A stretch of 64,000 bases of DNA, taken from CAHJXG01 sp964235485. Its GTDB lineage: Bacteria; Pseudomonadota; Alphaproteobacteria; Acetobacterales; Acetobacteraceae. The first letter of the stretch is position 1. Each line of letters starts with the position of its first letter. Made by a program: the position numbers and the translations under genes. Below the pieces are notes generated by a model. The model had not been told where the DNA came from and searched no databases. It saw only the letters and a program-made list of their open reading frames with translations. This document shows positions 57,334 to 64,000 of this stretch, piece by piece. The stretch is from NCBI GenBank assembly GCA_964235485.1, contig CAXSAZ010000001.1:248001-312000 (forward strand). The letters are read 5' to 3'.

Positions 57334-58020
57334 GTGTTCGGCATCGATTGGGCCGCCCTGGTGCACCAACACGGTTTCTGGGTTGTCGGCACCGTCATCT
57401 TCTTTGAAAGCATGGGCCTGCCGCTGCCCGGCGAGAGCATGTTGATCGCCGCCGCGCTGTATGCCGCCACAACCGGCGAGATCACCATCGAGCACGTGGT
57501 CGCGGCCTCCGCGCTCGGCGCGGTGCTGGGGGACAATGCGGGATACCTGATCGGGCGGCGGATCGGCCCGCCGGTGCTGGCGCGCTACGGCCCGAAAATC
57601 GGCCTGACCCTGGAACGGCAGCAGTTGGGGCGCTTCCTGTTCCTGCGCCACGGCGGCAAGGTGGTGTTCTTCGGGCGCTTCGTCGCGTTCCTGCGCACCT
57701 TCGCCGCCGTGCTGGCCGGGGCGAGCCATATGCCGTGGGGGCGGTTCCTCCTTTGGAACACCTTGGGCGGCGTGTTCTGGACCTGCCTTTACGGCTTCGG
57801 CGCTTACCTGCTGGGCGACCAGGTGCATCGGCTGGCCGGGCCGCTCGGCATCGCGGTCGGCGTCGTGGCGCTGGTCGTCGCCCTGCTGTCGGTGCGCTTC
57901 GTGCACCGGCACGAGGCGCGGCTGATCAAGGAGGCGAAGGCCGAGATGGGGGAGCAGGAGGGCGCCGCTGCCGCGGCAAAAGGAGGACAGCGCATCCGGC
58001 CCGCAAGGATCGGACCCTGA
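57334..58020 (+). CDS. DedA family membrane protein
   Basis: A 228-residue inner-membrane protein of the VTT/DedA family. FFESMGLPLPGESMLIAAAL and GDNAGYLIGRRIG, then FFGRFVAFLRTFAAVLAGAS and WNTLGGVFWTCLYGFGAYLLG are the family motifs with the essential Glu and Arg residues. These proteins flip undecaprenyl phosphate or phospholipids. GTG 57334 behind GGGGAG. The basic C-terminal tail is longer than usual. Confidence 0.93.
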   Translation: MFGIDWAALVHQHGFWVVGTVIFFESMGLPLPGESMLIAAALYAATTGEITIEHVVAASALGAVLGDNAGYLIGRRIGPPVLARYGPKIGLTLERQQLGRFLFLRHGGKVVFFGRFVAFLRTFAAVLAGASHMPWGRFLLWNTLGGVFWTCLYGFGAYLLGDQVHRLAGPLGIAVGVVALVVALLSVRFVHRHEARLIKEAKAEMGEQEGAAAAAKGGQRIRPARIGP

Positions 58021-58031
58021 AACTGGAAGCA

Positions 58032-58060
58032 CGCCCCGCCATGCTGGGCATGGCGGGGCG
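58032..58060. terminator. Bidirectional terminator between dedA and aceA
   Basis: A perfect 13-bp stem (58032-58044 with 58048-58060) and three-base loop, 11 bases after the DedA stop. Only a weak T-rich stretch follows on either strand. A smaller hairpin, 58082-58088 with 58098-58104, lies just beyond toward aceA. Confidence 0.65.
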
Positions 58061-58123
58061 GCTGTTTGCTCCCTAAACTTGGCCGCGGCTTATCTGCCCG
58101 CGGCTTGCAGCCGGCGCCGCGGC

Positions 58124-59551
<1,428 letters not shown>

Positions 59552-59660
59552 CGTAAGCCTCCTGTTCGTCACTCGTGAATTATTGACATTGCACCTGCGA
59601 AGGCCAACCCATAATCCATCACGGAACGGGCAAGGGAGTCGCTGAATTGTTCATACCTTC

Positions 59661-59683
59661 CGTAAAGTCGTAAAGTTTGTAAA
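59661..59683 (+). promoter_or_regulatory. Tandem repeat at the regulator start, candidate operator
   Basis: CGTAAAGT is repeated exactly (59661-59668, 59669-59676), followed by TTGTAAAT, ending at the ATG of the regulator. AGTTTGTAAA within it resembles the AGTTTGCAAA-type site described for RamB. A perfect -35-like TTGACA also lies at 59583-59588 but no well-spaced -10 goes with it. Confidence 0.4.
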
Positions 59684-61074
59684 TGGCTGCTCCCTTGATC
59701 GGCCGCACCGTCCGCCGCTTGCGCCAGGAGCAATCCATGACGCAGCAGGCGCTCGCGGTGCGGCTCGGCATCTCCGCCAGCTACCTGAACCTGATTGAGC
59801 ACGAGCAGCGCGCCGTCACCGCGAGCCTCCTGATCAGGCTCGCCGAGACCCTGCACGTCGATCTCGCCACCCTGTCCGGCGCGCAGGAGCGGCAGCTTGA
59901 GGCCGGGCTGCGCGAGGTGTTCGCCGATGCGCTGCTGGACCAGCCGGTGCCCGAGTCGGAGGTCGCGGCGCTGGCCGCCAGCAGCCCGGCCGCCGGGCGC
60001 GCCGTGCTGGCGCTTTACCGCGCGTGGCGCGTGGCGCGGGAGGACAGCAGCGGCATCGCCCTGCCGTCCGGGCGCCGCCTGCTGCTGCCGCACGAAGAGG
60101 CACGCGACGCCTTTCACGAGCGCGCCAACCACTTCCCCGACCTCGAATCGGCGGCCGAGTCGGTCGGCGCGTCCCTGCCGCCGGAGCCGTCCGAACTGAA
60201 CCACGCCATCGCCGAGCGCCTGCGCCGGGACCACGGCCTGCATATCCGGGTCGCGCCCACGGACGGCGCGCTCCGCCTTTACGACCCGGCCGCCCGCAGC
60301 CTGGTGCTGTCCGAGCAGTTGCCGCGGGAAAGCCGGGGCTTCCACCTGGCGTTCCAGTTGGCCCTGCTGGAAGCGCGCGACGCCGTGGAAACGCAGGTCG
60401 CGGCCATCGCGCCGAGCACGCCGGAGGCCGGATCGGTGATCCGCCTGGCCCTGCTCAACTACACCGCCGCGGCGCTGCTCATGCCCTACGAGCCGGTGCG
60501 GGCCGCCGCCGCCGAGCTGCGCCACGACGTGGACGCGCTCGCCGCCCGGTTCGGCGTGAGCTTCGAGCAGGCCTGTCACCGCCTGTCGTCCTTGCAGCGG
60601 TCGGGCAGCCGCGGGGTGCCGTTCTTCTTCCTGCGCGTGGACCCGGCGGGCAACGTCAGCAAGCGCTTCTCCGCCGCCGGCTTCCCGTTCGCGCGCTACG
60701 GCGGGTCCTGCCCGCGCTGGGTGGTGCACGCCGCCTTTGCCGCGCCGGGCCAGGTGCACGTGCAGGTCGCGCAACTGCCGGATGGCGCGACCTTTCTGTG
60801 CTTCGCCCGCTGCGTGGTCGGCCGCGCCTCCGCCTGGGGCGAGCCGCCGCCGACCCATGTGATCGCCATGGGCTGTGCCGTGGAGCACGCGGACGCGCTG
60901 GCTTACGCGGACGGGATCAACCTGGAGCGCGCCGCAATCGGCATCGGGCTGTCCTGCCGGTTGTGCGACCGCCAGAACTGCCGCAGCCGGGCCTTTCCGC
61001 CGCTTGAGCACCGCCTGGCGCTCGACCCGCTCTTGGCAAGTGCCAGCCCGTATCGTTTCGTACCACGGTCGTAA
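59683..61074 (+). CDS. XRE-family regulator with ImmA/IrrE-like and DUF2083 domains (ScfR/RamB type)
   Basis: A 463-residue regulator. Helix-turn-helix at about 10-60 (RLRQEQSMTQQALAVRLGIS, YLNLIEHEQRAVT), a central DUF955-like region in which the peptidase HExxH appears lost (GFHLAFQLALLEA), and a C-terminal DUF2083 with clustered Cys (SCRLCDRQNCRSR). This architecture is that of the short-chain-fatty-acyl regulators ScfR/RamB that control acetate and glyoxylate genes. Divergent from aceA with ~130 bases between, so it very likely regulates isocitrate lyase. Confidence 0.9.
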   Translation: MAAPLIGRTVRRLRQEQSMTQQALAVRLGISASYLNLIEHEQRAVTASLLIRLAETLHVDLATLSGAQERQLEAGLREVFADALLDQPVPESEVAALAASSPAAGRAVLALYRAWRVAREDSSGIALPSGRRLLLPHEEARDAFHERANHFPDLESAAESVGASLPPEPSELNHAIAERLRRDHGLHIRVAPTDGALRLYDPAARSLVLSEQLPRESRGFHLAFQLALLEARDAVETQVAAIAPSTPEAGSVIRLALLNYTAAALLMPYEPVRAAAAELRHDVDALAARFGVSFEQACHRLSSLQRSGSRGVPFFFLRVDPAGNVSKRFSAAGFPFARYGGSCPRWVVHAAFAAPGQVHVQVAQLPDGATFLCFARCVVGRASAWGEPPPTHVIAMGCAVEHADALAYADGINLERAAIGIGLSCRLCDRQNCRSRAFPPLEHRLALDPLLASASPYRFVPRS

Positions 61075-61146
61075 GGGGGTGCAACGTCCGCCGCCCATGC
61101 TATCTCACAGGCACCGCGGGGCCTTTCCCTGCGCAGGAGTGACCCG

Positions 61147-61602
61147 ATGCGACGCCTTGTTCTCGCGCTTGGCCTGCTTGCCCCTTTCGCCACCCACGCC
61201 GCCGCCCAGCCCACCATTCGCGCGGAGCAGCCCTGGGCACGCGCCACGGCCCCGCGCCAAACCGTGGGCGGGGTTTACGTGACCCTCACCAGCCCCGTCG
61301 ATGACCGCCTGCTGAGCGTCAGCAGCCCCGTCGCCGGCCACGCGGAAGTGCACGAGATGACGATGGAGGGCAACGTGATGCGGATGCGTGAGCTGACGGG
61401 CGGGTTGAAGCTGCCGGCTGGAAAAGCGGTCGCGCTGGCGCCGGGCGGCTTGCACGTCATGCTGGTGGACCTGAAGCAGCCTTTGGCGGCCGGGCAGGTG
61501 ATCCCGGTGCAGTTCCGCTTCGAGCACGCGCCGCCGGTCGATCTGCAGGTGCGGGTGGCGCCCGTCGGTGCCCAAGGGCCGGGCATGGAGCACACGCATT
61601 GA
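61147..61602 (+). CDS. Periplasmic copper chaperone PCu(A)C
   Basis: A 151-residue exported protein; signal peptide to AAAQP (about 21). The copper-binding set HEMTMEGNVMRM followed by HVMLVDL fits H(M)X10MX21HXM. It delivers Cu(I) to the CuA/CuB centres of cytochrome oxidase. AGGAGTGA ribosome site. A SCO protein gene overlaps its end (TTGA). Confidence 0.94.
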   Translation: MRRLVLALGLLAPFATHAAAQPTIRAEQPWARATAPRQTVGGVYVTLTSPVDDRLLSVSSPVAGHAEVHEMTMEGNVMRMRELTGGLKLPAGKAVALAPGGLHVMLVDLKQPLAAGQVIPVQFRFEHAPPVDLQVRVAPVGAQGPGMEHTH

Positions 61603-62186
61603 CCGGCCGGCGCCGGCTGCTGCTGCTCGCCCCGGCGGGGCTGCTTGGGGCCGGGCTGCTGGGCGCGGCCGGCTGGACGGCGCTGCGCCGGGAGGAGGAG
61701 CCGGTGCCAATCGGCGGCCCGTTCCGACTGCGCGCGGCGGATGGGCGGGAGGTCACGGACGCGGAGTTCCGCGGCCGTTGGATGCTGGTTTATTTCGGCT
61801 ACACCCACTGCCCCGACGCCTGCCCGACGGCGCTGCAGGACATCGCGAACGCGCTGGACAGCCTGGGGCCGGAGGCGAAGCGCAAGACCGCCGTCCTGTT
61901 CATCACGGTGGACCCGGAACGCGACACCCCGGCCTTGATGCAGGACTACGTGTCCGCCTTCGACACCGGCTTCACCGGGCTGAGCGGCACGGCGGAGCAG
62001 ATCGCGGCGGCGGCGAAGGCTTACCGGGTGTACTACGCCAAACACCCCAAGGCCGGCGGCGATTACGACATGGACCACAGCAGCATCATCTACGTGATGG
62101 ACCCGCGCGGCCGCTTCGTCGCCAACTTCACGCATGAAACGGCGCCGGACGCGATTGCGGCCAAGCTCCGCGCCCTGATGGCCTGA
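61599..62186 (+). CDS. SCO1/SenC family copper chaperone
   Basis: A 195-residue membrane-anchored thioredoxin-fold protein. N-terminal anchor (about 5-27), then FGYTHCPDACPTAL with Cys71 and Cys75 and the copper-ligand His in DYDMDHSSIIYV. Partner of the PCu(A)C protein in oxidase CuA assembly. Starts at TTG 61599, overlapping the previous stop. Confidence 0.94.
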   Translation: MTGRRRLLLLAPAGLLGAGLLGAAGWTALRREEEPVPIGGPFRLRAADGREVTDAEFRGRWMLVYFGYTHCPDACPTALQDIANALDSLGPEAKRKTAVLFITVDPERDTPALMQDYVSAFDTGFTGLSGTAEQIAAAAKAYRVYYAKHPKAGGDYDMDHSSIIYVMDPRGRFVANFTHETAPDAIAAKLRALMA

Positions 62187-62224
62187 CGGCTAGCCGGGTC
62201 CGCAGGGATGGCGTAGGGACGGGC

Positions 62225-63367
62225 ATGGACCTTGCCACCCCCATGCCGTCGCGCATCGTCGCCGTCGCGCGGGCCGCCCATGCGCGGCCAGACACGGAGT
62301 TCCTGTGCTTCGGCGAAAGCGACCGGCCCGGCCCGGCGGGTGCCATCGCGGCGGCAACAGCGGCGCTGGCCCGCGGCGACACGCTGTATTCCGACGTGCG
62401 CGGCGTCCTCGCGCTGCGCCACGCGCTCGCGGCCATGCTGACCCGGCTGCACGCCCGGCCGGTCGCGGAGGACCGCATCCAGGTCACGGCATCGGGCATG
62501 ACCGCGGTGAACGTGGCGCTCGCGGCCATCGTGCGCGCGGGGGACCGCGTGGTGCTGCACACGCCCGCCTGGCCCAACCCGGCCAACGCCACCCGGCTGC
62601 GCGGCGCCAGCGTCGATGCGCTGCCGCTCGACGCTACCCCGGATGGGCGGTTCCGCCTGGATCTGGACCGCCTCACGGCCAAGCTGCGCGGTGCTCGCGC
62701 GCTGGTGCTGAATTCCCCCAACAACCCCACGGGCTGGACCGCGACGCTCGCCGAACTGGCGGCGATTCTGGAACTGTGCCGGGCGCATGGCGTGTGGCTC
62801 ATTGCGGACGAGGTTTACACCCGCCTGGTGTATGACGGGTCGGAGGCGGCACCGTCGCTCTTGGACCTGGCCGACCCGTCCGACCGGGTGATGGTGTGCA
62901 ACAGCTTCAGCAAGACCTATGCGATGACCGGCTGGCGGCTGGGCTGGATGGTACTGCCCACGGGCGCGCGGGACCAGGTGGCGGAGATCGTGGAGGTCAC
63001 CCATAGCGGCGTCGCGCCCTTCGTGCAGGCCGGGGCGCTCGCCGCCTTGGAGGACGAGGCTTTTGTCGGCGCGTTCCGCGTCCATTGCGCTCTCGGGCGG
63101 CAACTGGCGCTGGACGGCTTGGCGGGGCTGAACGGCATCCGGCTGGCCGCCCCGGATGGCGCGTTCTACGCCTTTATCGGCGTGGACGGGCTGCGGGACA
63201 GCCTGGCATTGGCTTTGTCCCTGGTACACGAGCACGGCGTCGCCTTGGCGCCGGGCAGCGCGTTCGGGGACGCAGGGGAGGGCTACCTGCGCCTGTGCTT
63301 CGCCCAAGCGCCGGAGCGGATCGAGCGCGCGGTGCACCGGCTGCGCGCCGGGCTGCAAGCGCGATGA
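62225..63367 (+). CDS. Class I/II PLP-dependent aminotransferase (aspartate-type)
   Basis: A 380-residue fold-type I aminotransferase. VTASGMTAVNVALAAIV (cofactor phosphate), NSPNNPTGWTATLAEL, LIADEVYTRLVYDG (cofactor Asp, Tyr) and NSFSKTYAMTGWRLGWMV with the Schiff-base Lys are all in place. Likely an aspartate/aromatic or alanine-type enzyme; substrate not determinable. GGGACGGG precedes ATG 62225. Coupled by ATGA to the next gene. Confidence 0.92.
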   Translation: MDLATPMPSRIVAVARAAHARPDTEFLCFGESDRPGPAGAIAAATAALARGDTLYSDVRGVLALRHALAAMLTRLHARPVAEDRIQVTASGMTAVNVALAAIVRAGDRVVLHTPAWPNPANATRLRGASVDALPLDATPDGRFRLDLDRLTAKLRGARALVLNSPNNPTGWTATLAELAAILELCRAHGVWLIADEVYTRLVYDGSEAAPSLLDLADPSDRVMVCNSFSKTYAMTGWRLGWMVLPTGARDQVAEIVEVTHSGVAPFVQAGALAALEDEAFVGAFRVHCALGRQLALDGLAGLNGIRLAAPDGAFYAFIGVDGLRDSLALALSLVHEHGVALAPGSAFGDAGEGYLRLCFAQAPERIERAVHRLRAGLQAR

Positions 63368-64000
63368 GTGGAGTTGCCAGTGGGGCGGCTTGCGGCGTTT
63401 GCGGCGCGCCGGCCCGTCCGCCGTTCCGCGCGCCCGCGGCCGAGCTTGCCCCCGACCTCGACCACCGGCCCGGTGAGCCGGCCCGCTCCACCTTGCCGCG
63501 CTGGGTCGCCACCTGCCGCCGCTGCGGCGCGTCCGGCCCGGACCTTGCGGCGCTGCCGGCCGGCGCGGGCGATGTCGTGCGGTCCGACGATTACCGCGCG
63601 CTGCGCGCCTCGGGTCCGGCGGCGCCGTTCCTGCGCTGGGCGCTGATCTGCGAGCGGACCGGCGATCCCGCGGGGGCGGCGGAAGCGACCTTGCACGCCG
63701 CCTGGGCGCTGGACGACGCCGAACAGGATGCCGTGGACCTGCGCCTGCGCGCCGCGGCGCTGTTCGGGGAGCCGGACGGGCCGGAGGACGGGTTGCGGCT
63801 GATCGACGTGCTGCGCCGGGCCGGCGAGTTCGATGCTGCTGCGGCCCGTGCCGCGGCTCTGGACGGCACGGCGCTTGACGAGAACAGCGCCGCCATTCTG
63901 GCCTTCCAGCGCGACCGCATCGCCGCCGCCGATCCCGGGCGCCACATGATCAGCAGCGCCCTCCGCCCGCCGGCCCGGCGCCCGCACGTGACGCATGGGC
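63364..64000 (+). CDS. Zinc-finger-like hypothetical protein (runs off right edge)
   Basis: ATG 63364 overlaps the aminotransferase stop (ATGA), and the frame stays open for 212 codons to the end of the window. The N-terminus has CGVCGAPARPPF and, about 40 residues on, CRRCGAS, a likely zinc-binding Cys4 site. A helical repeat-like part follows (FLRWALICERTGDPAGAAEA, TLHAAWALDDAEQDAV), similar in layout to DUF2225-type proteins. C-terminus and function unknown. Confidence 0.7.
   Translation, partial: MSGVASGAACGVCGAPARPPFRAPAAELAPDLDHRPGEPARSTLPRWVATCRRCGASGPDLAALPAGAGDVVRSDDYRALRASGPAAPFLRWALICERTGDPAGAAEATLHAAWALDDAEQDAVDLRLRAAALFGEPDGPEDGLRLIDVLRRAGEFDAAAARAAALDGTALDENSAAILAFQRDRIAAADPGRHMISSALRPPARRPHVTHG

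Overview
The window is GC-rich (roughly 70% by eye), gene-dense DNA from an alphaproteobacterium, most plausibly Acetobacteraceae/Rhodospirillales. The evidence is the block helicase / S4 RNA-binding protein / FdxA-type ferredoxin / CarD at 6.2-10.5 kb, the GC-rich codon use, frequent GTG and TTG starts, and chains of genes joined by 4-base ATGA, GTGA or TTGA stop/start overlaps. I see no rRNA, tRNA, CRISPR array, transposase or phage gene. The first ~0.75 kb is visibly less GC-rich and holds unrecognised proteins; it may be the edge of an acquired segment.

Layout. 0.8-5.2 kb: thpR and tesA, divergent from a YbbA/YbbP ABC exporter. 5.3-12.7 kb: Bax-inhibitor-1 membrane protein, CarD, ferredoxin, S4 protein, Suv3-like helicase, leucyl-aminopeptidase-like protein, MarR/winged-helix regulator. 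13-17.5 kb: polysaccharide initiation (polyprenyl-P sugar-1-P transferase, PglF/WbpM-type dehydratase, DegT aminotransferase). 17.5-24.1 kb: RlmM-like methyltransferase with its DUF423 partner, proline iminopeptidase, a beta-helix protein with a carbohydrate-binding-like domain, HtpG, and two small unknowns.

24.4-33.0 kb is the most interesting part: eight tightly packed plus-strand genes. They encode inositol-phosphate synthase, an HD-like protein, a methyltransferase, a Gfo/Idh/MocA oxidoreductase, a stand-alone YcaO protein, a TIM-barrel isomerase, a GT4 glycosyltransferase and a PIG-L deacetylase. Ino1 + GT4 + PIG-L is the logic of the first steps of mycothiol-type synthesis (make inositol phosphate, glycosylate it, remove the N-acetyl group). 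No MshC-like ligase is present; a YcaO enzyme sits there instead. I infer an undescribed inositol-glycoside pathway. It runs straight into 33.1-39.5 kb, a second set with an OpgH-type glucosyltransferase, a DUF4864 protein, two secreted beta-helix proteins and a GH42-like glycoside hydrolase.

39.6-44.5 kb: PPOX-fold protein, PheC-like periplasmic binding protein with an amidase, uronate dehydrogenase and a flavoprotein. 44.5-46.7 kb is a decayed accessory patch: a broken nucleotidyltransferase, a broken alpha/beta hydrolase and a Phd/PIN toxin-antitoxin pair with an operator-like palindrome. 46.8-64 kb: omega-aminotransferase, GST, O-antigen-ligase-like protein, CobW GTPase with a WD40 partner, aldo/keto reductase, GNAT, a three-subunit nitrile hydratase/thiocyanate hydrolase with split beta subunit, SH3 protein, DsrE, ThiF/MoeB, QueC, DedA, isocitrate lyase with a His-rich tail opposite a likely ScfR/RamB-type regulator, PCu(A)C + SCO copper chaperones, a class I aminotransferase, and a partial protein at the right edge.
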